A stretch of 64,000 nucleotides of DNA from an archaeon. Lineage in GTDB: Archaea; Nanobdellota; Nanobdellia; SCGC-AAA011-G17; GW2011-AR17. Position numbers and translations under genes: made by a program. Under the pieces are notes generated by a model. That model had not been told where the DNA came from. It did not search any database and saw nothing but the letters and a program-made list of their open reading frames with translations. Positions 1 through 7,389 of the stretch are shown piece by piece. The stretch lies in assembly GCA_018692925.1 (NCBI GenBank), contig JABHLH010000014.1, forward strand, positions 47,831 to 111,830. Direction: 5' to 3'. The first letter of the stretch is position 1. Every line of letters starts with the position of its first letter.

Positions 1-482
1 AGTTTTCAAAACAAAAAATGGAACTGTTTGATGAAGCAACAAAGAAGAAAGTTATTCCTAGAGTAATTGAGCCAACATTTGGAATGGAAAGAGTATTTTT
101 AGCATTATTATTTGAAGCTTATGAAGATGATAAGAAAAGAGGAAATGTTGTTTTGAAGTTGAATAAAGATTTAGCTCCAATTAAAGTTGCTGTTCTGCCT
201 TTAGTAAATAAAGTAAATGAGAAAGCAATGAAAGTTTTTGATAGTTTAAGAAAAGATTTTGTTTGCTTTTATGATAAGTCTGGTTCAGTAGGAAGAAGAT
301 ACGCGAGAGCAGACGAGCAAGGTGTTCCTTATTGTGTTACAGTAGACTTTGATGATGGAGTTACAGTTAGAGATAGAGATTCTACAAAACAGATTAGAAT
401 TAAAGAGGATGAGTTGTTAGATGTTCTTGATAAATTGATGAAAGGTAGAATTAAATTTGAGAAGGCTGGGAAACTGGTTTAA
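1..482 (+). CDS. glyS: Glycyl-tRNA synthetase, C-terminal part (partial)
   Basis: The frame is open to the window edge, so the ATG at 18 is internal and the gene starts upstream. The visible part has the class II motif 3 region (VIEPTFGMERV) followed by the anticodon-binding domain (APIKVAVLPLVNK, then a GRRYARADEQGVPYCVTVD stretch), in the order known for archaeal/eukaryotic-type GlyRS. The enzyme charges tRNA-Gly. It converges on the thiolase gene and overlaps its end by about 30 nt. The family call is confident; the N-terminal catalytic part is not in the window. Confidence 0.93.
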   Translation, partial: FSKQKMELFDEATKKKVIPRVIEPTFGMERVFLALLFEAYEDDKKRGNVVLKLNKDLAPIKVAVLPLVNKVNEKAMKVFDSLRKDFVCFYDKSGSVGRRYARADEQGVPYCVTVDFDDGVTVRDRDSTKQIRIKEDELLDVLDKLMKGRIKFEKAGKLV

Positions 483-1350
483 TATCTTCTTTATTTTTCA
501 TTTCGTTAATAATTACACAAGCCTTACATAATTTGTTATTAGAAGGTTCTCCACAAGATTCACAAGTTTCTATAACTTGTTCTTCTTTTTCTTTTAAATT
601 TGATTGCATTGATTCATTGAATTTAACAATGTTGTATTTTACTGAAGGATGTTTTTCTTCAAATTCATTTAATATTTTTATGAATTGTCGTCTGTAAGCT
701 GCAACAGAACAAGGACAAATGTCATAGTTTACTGGAAATTCCATTAATTGTGAATATTTTTTAGCTTCTTCTTCTGAAATTAAGTATAAAGGTTTTACTC
801 TTTGTACAAAATGTGCTGTTTTTATTAAACCTGGTTTTGCACCTTGTCTTTCTGATCTTTGAAAATCATTTCTGAATACATTCATTAGAGTTGTTTGAGC
901 TTCATCGTCGAGATTGTGACCAGTTGCTAAACAATTTGCTTTTAATTCTTTTGCATATTTGTTTAATAAATATCTTTTTAGAACTCCACAAATCATACAA
1001 GATGAATAATTATAACCTTTTGATTTTAAGTGAGATCTGATGTAACATAAAGAAAAACCAAATTCTTCTCTAAAAGAAATGACATGTAATGGAACTTCAT
1101 AGGTTTTACAAACTGTTTTTATGTTCTCTAAATTTTGTTTTGTGTAGTTACCAATTTGTGCATCAATTGTAATTGCTTCAATATCATAACCAAGCTTTTT
1201 TAGAATATAAAGACAAACTGTAGAATCCTTTCCACCAGATACAGCAACTAGAATTTTGTCCTTTTGGTTGAAAAGAGTGTATTTTCTAATTGTAGATCTT
1301 ACTTTTTTTTCTACATATTCTTTAAATTTGGTATTTGACATTTTTTGCAT
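451..1350 (-). CDS. TtuA/Ncs6-family tRNA thiolase
   Basis: PP-loop ATPase of the TtcA/TtuA/Ncs6 family, which adenylates a tRNA uridine or cytidine and replaces oxygen with sulfur. The PP-loop (VSGGKDST), a CMIC pair in mid-protein and a conserved GHNLDDEAQT segment are visible. The C terminus has CESCG...CKAC, a likely zinc knuckle. The usual N-terminal zinc finger is missing, because the protein starts only about 35 residues before the PP-loop. In Thermus and archaea such enzymes take sulfur from ubiquitin-like carriers, so it may be a client of the E1/Ubl cluster at 34-48 kb (inference). Whether it modifies U54, U34 or C32 cannot be told from sequence alone. Confidence 0.85.
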   Translation of the reverse strand: MQKMSNTKFKEYVEKKVRSTIRKYTLFNQKDKILVAVSGGKDSTVCLYILKKLGYDIEAITIDAQIGNYTKQNLENIKTVCKTYEVPLHVISFREEFGFSLCYIRSHLKSKGYNYSSCMICGVLKRYLLNKYAKELKANCLATGHNLDDEAQTTLMNVFRNDFQRSERQGAKPGLIKTAHFVQRVKPLYLISEEEAKKYSQLMEFPVNYDICPCSVAAYRRQFIKILNEFEEKHPSVKYNIVKFNESMQSNLKEKEEQVIETCESCGEPSNNKLCKACVIINEMKNKEDIKPVSQPSQI

Positions 1351-1427
1351 GAGTAGAATGGGAAATAGGGTATTAAAAAGAGTTTCGTTTTTAGATTAGT
1401 CTGGACAGGGCATGGATGCGCGTGAGA

Positions 1428-1436
1428 TTTATATAA
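1428..1436 (+). promoter_or_regulatory. TATA box of the LAGLIDADG gene
   Basis: TTTATATAA starts 30 nt before the ATG at 1458, which is the spacing expected for an archaeal promoter producing a leaderless mRNA. It indicates that the endonuclease-like gene is transcribed on its own rather than only from within a longer intron. Confidence 0.6.
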
Positions 1437-1457
1437 TTAAATTGATAATATTGAGAT

Positions 1458-2219
1458 ATGGAATATATTCTTGTTGATAAAAAGAGAATTAGAAGTTTTT
1501 ACAAATCTGAGAGAGGTTTTAATTCAATGTTAAAGAAATATGAATATTTGTTTCCAGCAAAACCTTCAATAGAATTAGCTGGAATTGTAGCAGATTTAAT
1601 TGGTGATGGTAATCTTCAGGGTGAGCCAAAATGGAGATTCGATTTTGTTTCAAAGGATAAAAATGAATTGAATAGATTTGCGAAACAGATATTTGAGTTA
1701 TATAAAATAAAAGGTAAAATTCGACCCTGTACAACGAATAAATTTGGTGAAACTTTCCTTTATGGTGTAAATTGTAAACCTTTAGCTAGAATATTATATC
1801 TTTCAGGTGTGCCTTATGGTGCAAAGGTTTTAACTGAATTTAATATCCCTTCTTGGATTTTAGAGGATAAAGAATATTTTAGAAGTTTTATAAATAGGTT
1901 ATTTTATTGTGAGGGTACTGTAGATTATTCGAATTCTCCATTTATTGAAATAAAAATGTATAAAGCTGATTATTTAATTGCAAATGGTGTTGATTTTTTT
2001 GAAACAATTAAGAAATATCTTTTTTTATATTTTGGTATAATTTCAAATAATGTATATGTTAATGGGAAATCTTTTAGAAAAGATGGAATAATTACTTTAG
2101 GTGTAAGATTAAAAATAAAAAGGAAAAAAGAGGTATTAAGATTTGTGAAAGAAATTGGTTTTCCAAAAAAAGAGGTAGATCGAAATAAACTTATGAATAT
2201 TATTAATAGAAACTTTTAA
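1458..2219 (+). CDS. LAGLIDADG-type homing endonuclease-like protein
   Basis: 253 aa with two LAGLIDADG-like helices: ELAGIVADLIGDGNL near residue 40 and FINRLFYCEGTVDYS near residue 145. This matches the double-motif, single-chain layout of LAGLIDADG enzymes. The acidic catalytic residues appear kept in both (GDG and CEG). Such proteins cut DNA during intron homing or act as RNA maturases. It ends about 40 nt before a tRNA-Phe gene carrying three introns, so a link to intron mobility is plausible but unproven. Its own TATA box lies just upstream. Confidence 0.75.
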   Translation: MEYILVDKKRIRSFYKSERGFNSMLKKYEYLFPAKPSIELAGIVADLIGDGNLQGEPKWRFDFVSKDKNELNRFAKQIFELYKIKGKIRPCTTNKFGETFLYGVNCKPLARILYLSGVPYGAKVLTEFNIPSWILEDKEYFRSFINRLFYCEGTVDYSNSPFIEIKMYKADYLIANGVDFFETIKKYLFLYFGIISNNVYVNGKSFRKDGIITLGVRLKIKRKKEVLRFVKEIGFPKKEVDRNKLMNIINRNF

Positions 2220-2222
2220 ATA
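2214..2222 (+). promoter_or_regulatory. Candidate box A promoter of tRNA-Phe
   Basis: TTTTAAATA lies at the end of the upstream gene, about 38-46 nt before the inferred tRNA 5' end, which would leave a short 5' leader for RNase P. A weaker TTTTATTTTTA at about 2228 is closer and is an alternative. Confidence 0.4.
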
Positions 2223-2262
2223 GACTCTTTTATTTTTATCCTCTAGGCTGTTGCGGGATGGG

Positions 2263-2278
2263 TCTTAAAGAGCATTAA
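2263..2278 (+). other. tRNA-Phe intron at position 3/4 (acceptor stem)
   Basis: 16-nt intron. The central helix pairs GATG (2257-2260) with CATT (2273-2276, one G-U), the bulges are GG|T and AA|A, and the inner hairpin is CTT-AAA-GAG. Removing it turns a mismatched acceptor (TAAACCG) into fully paired GGGACCG. It is extremely short for a BHB intron. Confidence 0.7.
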
Positions 2279-2306
2279 ACCGTAGCTCAGTCTGGGAGAG
2301 CACTAG

Positions 2307-2334
2307 TTTGCTTAAAGTTTAAAGCATAAGTGAA
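2307..2334 (+). other. tRNA-Phe intron at position 30/31 (anticodon stem)
   Basis: 28-nt noncanonical intron. The central helix pairs CACT (2301-2304) with AGTG (2329-2332), and the bulges are AG|T and AA|A. The inner stem is TTGCTT with AAGCA plus one bulged T. Removal joins CTAG to A31 and restores the five-pair anticodon stem. Confidence 0.75.
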
Positions 2335-2341
2335 ACTGAAG

Positions 2342-2377
2342 ATCAAATAAATTCGTTTATTTGAACTGTTCTCAGAT
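2342..2377 (+). other. tRNA-Phe intron at canonical position 37/38
   Basis: 36-nt intron. The central helix pairs CTGA (2336-2339, part of the anticodon loop) with TCAG (2372-2375), and the bulges are AG|A and AT|A. The intron body is a 9-bp hairpin TCAAATAAA/TTTATTTGA capped by a UUCG tetraloop. Seven unpaired nt (ACTGTTC) lie between this hairpin and the central helix, so it is a relaxed BHB. Confidence 0.8.
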
Positions 2378-2470
2378 ATCTAGTTGTCCAGGGTTCGAAT
2401 CCCTGCGGTCTCACTTTTATTTTCTAGATACAGAAATTATTTAAATTATGTATTGAAAGTTTAAATTAAG

Positions 2471-2944
2471 ATGAGAAAAATTATTCCTTTATTTATTGGT
2501 TTGACAGCATGTTTGCCAATACAAATGAGACCTGTATCATTAGAAAGAAATTTAGCACAAGAGTTAGTTGATGCTGTTGGTGAAGATATATATAATCGAC
2601 CTAATAATTCTAAAATTGGATTTTTAGTAAATGGTGGGAATTTTCTTTTTAATTATAGTGAAGGGATGATTGATACTAAAGGACAATGTATTGAAAGTTT
2701 TTATGATAATGATTTTAATGGAAATTTAGATCCTGGAGTTGATGCTTTTTCTTTAGAAGGAAGCTTTGATGCTTGTGCTGAAGTTTATGGGGAAAAATTT
2801 ACACATAGAATAATGGATTTTGCTCATTATAGCGACTTTAGAAGTACTTTTCCAGTAGATGGTTTTTGTGAAGATGAATTAGAAGTTGTAAATGGAAGAT
2901 ATCACATAGGTTTATTGAGGGAAATTGACTTATTTAGGGAATAA
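2471..2944 (+). CDS. Hypothetical secreted or lipoprotein-like protein
   Basis: 157 aa of unknown function. The N terminus MRKIIPLFIGLTACLP is short, basic and hydrophobic and ends in a lipobox-like LTAC, so it may be a membrane-anchored lipoprotein. The rest is acidic with a few cysteines and an aspartate/asparagine-rich stretch (DNDFNGNLDPGVD) that looks like an EF-hand-like calcium loop, though this is weak. It stands alone between the tRNA and the helicase leader. Confidence 0.6.
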   Translation: MRKIIPLFIGLTACLPIQMRPVSLERNLAQELVDAVGEDIYNRPNNSKIGFLVNGGNFLFNYSEGMIDTKGQCIESFYDNDFNGNLDPGVDAFSLEGSFDACAEVYGEKFTHRIMDFAHYSDFRSTFPVDGFCEDELEVVNGRYHIGLLREIDLFRE

Positions 2945-2959
2945 TTCTAAACCGATAGG

Positions 2960-2967
2960 TTTATAAA
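2960..2967 (+). promoter_or_regulatory. TATA box of the helicase transcript
   Basis: TTTATAAA about 130 nt before the helicase ATG. Transcription would start near 2988-2992, giving a leader of about 105 nt, unusual in this mostly leaderless genome. Confidence 0.5.
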
Positions 2968-2987
2968 TGATTGGTGTGGCTGTTAAT

Positions 2988-3094
2988 GTAATTGGAAGGC
3001 CGAGACAGGAGTTTATAGCCCAATTATACTCATTCTGTTTCACATTACTTTAGAAAAATTTAGTATTGAAAGTTGTTCCAAAGGAGAAAGAAAT
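2988..3094 (+). promoter_or_regulatory. Structured 5' leader of the DEAD-box helicase gene (or small RNA)
   Basis: The predicted transcript would begin almost exactly at a 7-bp stem, TAATTGG (2989-2995) with CCAATTA (3020-3026), enclosing a 24-nt purine-rich loop. A Shine-Dalgarno AAGGAG lies 9-14 nt before the ATG. An autoregulatory leader, as known for some cold-induced helicases, or a separate small RNA are both possible. I could not fit it to C/D or H/ACA box rules. Confidence 0.35.
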
Positions 3095-5017
3095 ATGAAA
3101 TTTAGTGAAATAAATATAAGTCCTAATATTGTAAGGGCTTTAGACGAAATGGACATAGTTGAAGCAACAGATATTCAGGAAAAATCAATTCCTACAATAA
3201 AAGAAGGAAAGGATTTAATTGGAATATCAAGAACAGGATCAGGTAAAACATTAGCTTTTGGAGTACCTATCTTAGAGAATGTTGTTAAAAAAGGAGGAGT
3301 GCAAGTTTTAATCTTAGCTCCTACAAGAGAATTAGCTTCTCAGATTTCAAGAGAAATGGATAAGTTTGGAAAGTACGTTAATTTTTCAATTGCTACTGTT
3401 TTTGGTGGTGTTGCTATTGGTCCACAAATGGACAAAATTTCAAAATCTGAAATTGTAGTTGGTACACCTGGAAGAATTCTAGATCACTTAGGTAGAGGGA
3501 CATTGAATTTAGATGATTTGAAAACCTTTGTTTTAGATGAAGCTGATAAAATGGTAGATATGGGTTTTATTGACGACATTAATAGGGTTTTAGAATGTAC
3601 AAATAATGATAGACAAATTTTATTATTTGGTGCTACAATCTCAAATGAAGTTAAATATATCAAACAGAGACATATGAATGATCCTGTTACTATTAAAGCA
3701 AAATCTCAAGTTACAGATGATTTATTAGAACAATTTTATTATGATATTCCTCAAAATGAGAAATTTTCATATCTTATGCATTTGTTAAATAAAGAAAAAA
3801 CAAATAGAGTTATTATTTTCTGTTCAACAAAAGCAACTGTAAATGTTTTAACTAAGAACTTAAGAAGACATAGTATCGATGCTGACATGATTCATGGAGA
3901 TTTAACTCAAAATAGAAGAATGAAAGTTATTGAAGATTTTAATAATGGAAAACAAGAAGTTTTAGTTGCATCTGCTGTTGCTGCTAGAGGTTTAGATATT
4001 AAAAATGTTAGTCATGTTTTTAATTATGATTTGCCAAGAAACCCTGAAGAATATATCCACAGAATTGGAAGAACTGCAAGAGCTGGTGAATACGGAAAGG
4101 CTATTTCATTGTTAAGTAGAAGAGATCACGATTCATTTGGAGAAATCAAAAGAAGATATAGGATTAAAATTGAAAGATTAGATTTAGATAAATTTGAGAA
4201 AGTTCAATTTGATGCTGGTCAGAGATTTGATGGACGAAGATCTGGTGGTGGAAGATCCAGTGGAAGAAGTTCTGGTTTTGGAAGCAGAGGAAGATCAAAT
4301 GCTAGAGGATTTGGTGGAAGATCAAACTTTGGTGGAAGAGATAATAATAGATCTGGTGGTTTTGGTTCAAGAAATGATGATAGAGGATCAAATTCTGGTG
4401 ATGGATTTAGAAACAGACCAAAAGGAAGATTTAGTAATAGTGGTTCACGAAATGATGGTGGAAGAAATTCTAGTTTCGGAGATAGATCAAACTCTGGTGA
4501 TAGAGGAAGATCAAATGGTTTTGGAAACAGATCACGAAATGATGGTGGAAGAAATTCTAGTTTCGGAGATAGATCAAACTCTGGTGATAGAGGAAGATCA
4601 AATGGTTTTGGAAACAGATCAAACTCTGGTGATAGAGGAAGAAGTTCTGGTTTTGGAGATAGATCACGAAATGATGGTGGAAGAAATTCAGGTTTTGGAG
4701 ATAGATCACGAAATGATGGTGGAAGAAGTTCTGGTTTTGGAAACAGATCAAACTCTGGTGATAGAGGAAGAAGTTCTGGTTTTGGAAATAGATCAAACTC
4801 TGGTGATAGAGGAAGAAGTTCTGGTTTTGGAAATAGATCACGAAATGATGGTGGAAGAGATTCTGGTTCAAGAAGTGAAGGTAGATCTAATTTTGGATCA
4901 AGAAGTGAAGGTAGATCAAATTCTGGTGAAGGGTTTAGAAATAGACCTAAAGGTAGATCCAATTTTGGTAGTAAACCTAGATCTGAAGGCGGAAGATCAC
5001 GATCACCAAGAAGATAA
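3095..5017 (+). CDS. DEAD-box RNA helicase with RGG/GR-rich repetitive tail
   Basis: 640 aa. Residues 1-370 carry the helicase motifs in order: Q-motif region, SRTGSGKT, PTRELA, VGTPGR, DEAD, GAT (instead of SAT), ARGLD and HRIGRTARAG. It unwinds RNA, probably in ribosome assembly or cold-induced RNA remodelling. The last about 260 residues are a low-complexity tail of glycine, arginine, serine and asparagine built from near-identical 11-18 residue units (GGRSSGFG, NRSNSGDRG, RSRNDGG). Such RGG-like tails bind RNA and can drive condensates; that role here is inference. A Shine-Dalgarno and a long leader precede the ATG. Confidence 0.92.
   Translation: MKFSEINISPNIVRALDEMDIVEATDIQEKSIPTIKEGKDLIGISRTGSGKTLAFGVPILENVVKKGGVQVLILAPTRELASQISREMDKFGKYVNFSIATVFGGVAIGPQMDKISKSEIVVGTPGRILDHLGRGTLNLDDLKTFVLDEADKMVDMGFIDDINRVLECTNNDRQILLFGATISNEVKYIKQRHMNDPVTIKAKSQVTDDLLEQFYYDIPQNEKFSYLMHLLNKEKTNRVIIFCSTKATVNVLTKNLRRHSIDADMIHGDLTQNRRMKVIEDFNNGKQEVLVASAVAARGLDIKNVSHVFNYDLPRNPEEYIHRIGRTARAGEYGKAISLLSRRDHDSFGEIKRRYRIKIERLDLDKFEKVQFDAGQRFDGRRSGGGRSSGRSSGFGSRGRSNARGFGGRSNFGGRDNNRSGGFGSRNDDRGSNSGDGFRNRPKGRFSNSGSRNDGGRNSSFGDRSNSGDRGRSNGFGNRSRNDGGRNSSFGDRSNSGDRGRSNGFGNRSNSGDRGRSSGFGDRSRNDGGRNSGFGDRSRNDGGRSSGFGNRSNSGDRGRSSGFGNRSNSGDRGRSSGFGNRSRNDGGRDSGSRSEGRSNFGSRSEGRSNSGEGFRNRPKGRSNFGSKPRSEGGRSRSPRR
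4430..4860 (+). repeat. In-frame direct repeats in the helicase tail
   Basis: Tandem and interspersed copies of units such as TCAAACTCTGGTGATAGAGG and CGAAATGATGGTGGAAGAA are nearly identical at the DNA level, which implies recent duplication. The repeats also create long shadow ORFs in the other frames, which I do not count as genes. Confidence 0.85.
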
Positions 5018-5051
5018 ACATTTTTAAATTCTTTTTACTTTATTTTTTATT

Positions 5052-5531
5052 ATGAAAAGAGGAATAATATTTAGTCTAATAATAGTTTCTTTGTTATTGG
5101 TTGCTTGTCAGACAGAAGATAGTTCTTATACTTTAGAAGAAATGCAAGAGTGTCATGTAGATTCAGATTGTGTTTATGTAGATAATAGTTGTTGTCCAAA
5201 TACTGATGGTGATAATATTTATGCAATAAATTCGGAGTTTAGTGATTACTATAACTCTATTGGAGAAGATTGTGGTGAAGATTATGCTTGTATAGAGATT
5301 TATACTAGTCCTGCAATTGCTGTTTTATGTTTAGATAATGTTTGTACAAATCCGTATGATTATGTAAAAGAAGAATGTGAAGATTTTTGTATTGCAAATA
5401 AGAAATATGATTGGGACAATATGTATGATTTATCTGAAACATGGGGTGGAGGTTCTGCTTGTGATGGGATCTATGAATTAGCTGATTGGATAGATGATGA
5501 GTGTAGTTTAAATGAAGCTGTCTTAGAATAA
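5052..5531 (+). CDS. Cysteine-rich lipoprotein, unknown function
   Basis: 159 aa. An N-terminal signal with lipobox (SLLLVACQ) suggests an outward-facing lipid-anchored protein. The mature part has about a dozen cysteines (including CHVDSDC, SCC, DYACIE, VCTNP, ECEDFC), which would probably form disulfides outside the cell. An acidic C-terminal helix follows. I recognise no family. It stands alone after the helicase. Confidence 0.7.
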   Translation: MKRGIIFSLIIVSLLLVACQTEDSSYTLEEMQECHVDSDCVYVDNSCCPNTDGDNIYAINSEFSDYYNSIGEDCGEDYACIEIYTSPAIAVLCLDNVCTNPYDYVKEECEDFCIANKKYDWDNMYDLSETWGGGSACDGIYELADWIDDECSLNEAVLE

Positions 5532-5563
5532 AGTTATAAACCCTTTTTCTTTCTTTTTTTATT

Positions 5564-5920
5564 ATGTTAAAAAAGATTTTATATTGGTTGCCAAGAGTTT
5601 TGTTGATCTTGTTTACTGTATTAATTAGTATATTTGCTGTTGATGTGTTTTTTGAAGGTTATGGTTTTCCAGAAGTTTTAGTAGCTTTATTTATGCATTT
5701 AGTGCCAACATTTATACTTATAGGATTAACTATCTTAGCTTGGAAAAAAGAGCTGATTGGTGGGATTGTAATTTTAGCTTTAGGGCTATTTACAATTTTT
5801 TTCTTTAACTATAATAATGGTGAATGGTATGAACATTTATTAATTCAAGGACCAATATTTTTAATAGGTGCTTTGTTTTTAATTAATTATTGGGTGAAAA
5901 ATGAAAATAGGAAACGTTAA
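5564..5920 (+). CDS. Small polytopic membrane protein
   Basis: 118 aa with four hydrophobic stretches that read as membrane helices, joined by short loops and ending in a basic tail (KNENRKR). No catalytic motif is visible. It overlaps the start of the dus gene by 20 nt, so the two are probably co-transcribed; the functional link is unknown. It resembles generic archaeal DUF membrane proteins. Confidence 0.65.
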   Translation: MLKKILYWLPRVLLILFTVLISIFAVDVFFEGYGFPEVLVALFMHLVPTFILIGLTILAWKKELIGGIVILALGLFTIFFFNYNNGEWYEHLLIQGPIFLIGALFLINYWVKNENRKR

Positions 5921-6833
5921 ACTTGAAGGGAATTTAATTCTTGCTCCAATGGCTGGAATTACTAATTTGCCATTTAGATTATTGTGTAAAAAGTATGGTG
6001 CTGATTTAGTTTATTCTGAAATGATTAACTTGAATGCTTTGTCTAGAAATAATAAAGCTACTGAAAAATTATGTTTGACTTGTAAAGAAGAAAAGCCTGT
6101 TGCATTTCAATTGTTTGGTTTGAGAGAAGATGCTATTAAAAAATCTGTTGAAAAGATTGAAGATAATGCAGATATTATTGATTTTAATTTTGGTTGTCCA
6201 GCACATCAAATTGTTGGAGCTGGTTCAGGTTCTGCTTTATTGAAAAGACCTGAGAAAGTTGGAAAAATTATTGCTACTTTAGTAAAACATTCTTCAAAAC
6301 CTGTAACTGCTAAAATAAGATTAGGTTATGATAAAGATATTTCTGTTAAATTAGCTAAAATTATAGAAGATAATGGAGCCTCAGCGATTGCAATTCATGC
6401 TCGAACATACAAGCAAGGTTTTTCAGGAAAAGCTGATTGGGATGCTATTGCCAAAGTGAAAGAAGAAATTAATATTCCTGTTATTGGGAATGGAGATATT
6501 CTTAATGGAATGCATACAAAGAAATTATTAGAAAAGTGTGATGCAGTTATGATTGGTAGAGGAGCAATTGGAGATCCTATGCTTTTTTCGAGAATAAAAA
6601 CTTTTTTAGATAAAAATGAAGTTGTTAGAATGCCAAGTTTAGATGAAAAAATTAATTTATTTTTAGAGTATTATAAAACAGCTAAGAAATATGATTTAGT
6701 AAATGTGCATACTTTGAAACAAAGGTCTCAAGAATTTACAAAAGGTTTGAGAGGGTCAACTGTTATTAGAAAAGAATTAAATAAAATTAGTTCTGAAGAA
6801 AAATTAGTAAAATATATGAAAAGTTTGTTATAA
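5901..6833 (+). CDS. dus: tRNA-dihydrouridine synthase
   Basis: 310-aa FMN-dependent enzyme that reduces uridines in the tRNA D-loop. Visible family marks are the FMN-binding N terminus (LAPMAGITNLPFR), the catalytic cysteine in FGCPAHQIV, the phosphate-binding GNGDI and the GRGAIGDP segment near residue 225. Length is normal for Dus. It is translationally linked to the preceding membrane protein by overlap and ends 3'-to-3' with the receiver-domain gene. Confidence 0.93.
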   Translation: MKIGNVKLEGNLILAPMAGITNLPFRLLCKKYGADLVYSEMINLNALSRNNKATEKLCLTCKEEKPVAFQLFGLREDAIKKSVEKIEDNADIIDFNFGCPAHQIVGAGSGSALLKRPEKVGKIIATLVKHSSKPVTAKIRLGYDKDISVKLAKIIEDNGASAIAIHARTYKQGFSGKADWDAIAKVKEEINIPVIGNGDILNGMHTKKLLEKCDAVMIGRGAIGDPMLFSRIKTFLDKNEVVRMPSLDEKINLFLEYYKTAKKYDLVNVHTLKQRSQEFTKGLRGSTVIRKELNKISSEEKLVKYMKSLL

Positions 6834-7214
6834 TTCAGTATACACAAAATTTGCAGCTTCTAATGTAGAATTTGGTTTTAATGCATATCTATCAATTGAA
6901 GGTTCTGCAGCTAATTTATTTGTTATACTTTTATCATGTGAGCCTGTATGTAAGAAAACTCTTGTTTTTGGATTTTTATCTTTTGCAAATCTTGCAACAA
7001 AAATTCCTGAATATTGTCCTTCCATTGTCATATCTGTTAAAACATGTGTATAAGGATTAATATCTAGCTTTTGTTCTGCTTCAAATCTTGAACTTGCATA
7101 ATCAATACTTGCATCTGGACAAAATGCTTCTACTGTGCTACCTAGTAAATCTCTGATGTTATTATCATCATCTACAATCAATATTCTATGATTCTTTGTA
7201 TCTATTATTGTCAT
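6828..7214 (-). CDS. Stand-alone CheY-like receiver protein
   Basis: 128-aa single receiver domain. The acidic pair (VDDD near residue 15), phospho-acceptor aspartate (VLTDMTM), the Thr/Ser position (HTGSH) and the conserved lysine (LKP) are all present, so it should accept phosphoryl groups. There is no output domain. No histidine kinase is in the window; the Ser/Thr kinases at 14-19 kb belong to a different chemistry. A TATA box at 7257-7265 and the AAAGGA before the ATG suggest a short leader. Confidence 0.88.
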   Translation of the reverse strand: MTIIDTKNHRILIVDDDNNIRDLLGSTVEAFCPDASIDYASSRFEAEQKLDINPYTHVLTDMTMEGQYSGIFVARFAKDKNPKTRVFLHTGSHDKSITNKLAAEPSIDRYALKPNSTLEAANFVYTEL

Positions 7215-7256
7215 TTTTATTTCCTTTAATTTGCAATGTGTTCGGGTCAGTGTCCT

Positions 7257-7265
7257 TTTATAAAG
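7257..7265 (-). promoter_or_regulatory. TATA box of the receiver gene
   Basis: CTTTATAAAA on the minus strand lies about 43 nt before the ATG at 7214, leaving a leader of roughly 20 nt that carries AAAGGA. Confidence 0.45.
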
Positions 7266-7389
7266 CTTTGGTTGAAGAAAAAAACAACTTTTTGTTATGT
7301 ATTTTAGAGAGTAATTTTTATTAGTTTTTTAGAAACTTTTTTAAAGTTAAAACCTTAAAGTATATGTATAATATTTATGAGGTGAAAGA

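Larger units (their letters stand above)
2260..2413 (+). tRNA. tRNA-Phe(GAA) with three introns
   Basis: The 154-nt gene folds into a standard 74-nt tRNA only if three introns are removed. Exons are 2260-2262, 2279-2306, 2335-2341 and 2378-2413. The spliced product has acceptor GGGACCG/CGGTCTC (all paired, one G-U) with A73, D-stem GCTC/GAGC, anticodon stem CTAGA/TCTAG (five pairs), loop CTGAAGA with anticodon GAA, a 5-nt variable loop, and T-arm CAGGG-TTCGAAT-CCCTG. Each intron sits in a bulge-helix-bulge with a 4-bp central helix and cuts of the form NN|N. Unspliced, neither acceptor nor anticodon stem can form. A T-rich tract follows the gene. Confidence 0.85.

Noticed and set aside
1395-1426. 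GC-rich patch upstream of the endonuclease gene
   Set aside because: No tRNA or known RNA structure fits; possibly a leftover target site.
1400-2278. LAGLIDADG gene as the body of a large acceptor-stem intron
   Set aside because: No BHB or matching exon upstream, and the gene has its own TATA box; a 16-nt intron explains the acceptor.
2260-2413. tRNA-Ser(GCT), tRNA-Ala(TGC) or tRNA-Cys(GCA) readings with one intron
   Set aside because: Each needs a mispaired anticodon stem or wrong discriminator, and none pairs the acceptor; the three-intron Phe model pairs everything.
2970-3050. C/D or H/ACA guide RNA
   Set aside because: No C and D boxes; the only ACA is within a potential stem.
4194-5027. 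277-aa, 247-aa and 104-aa ORFs over the helicase tail
   Set aside because: They are out-of-frame shadows of the repetitive tail.
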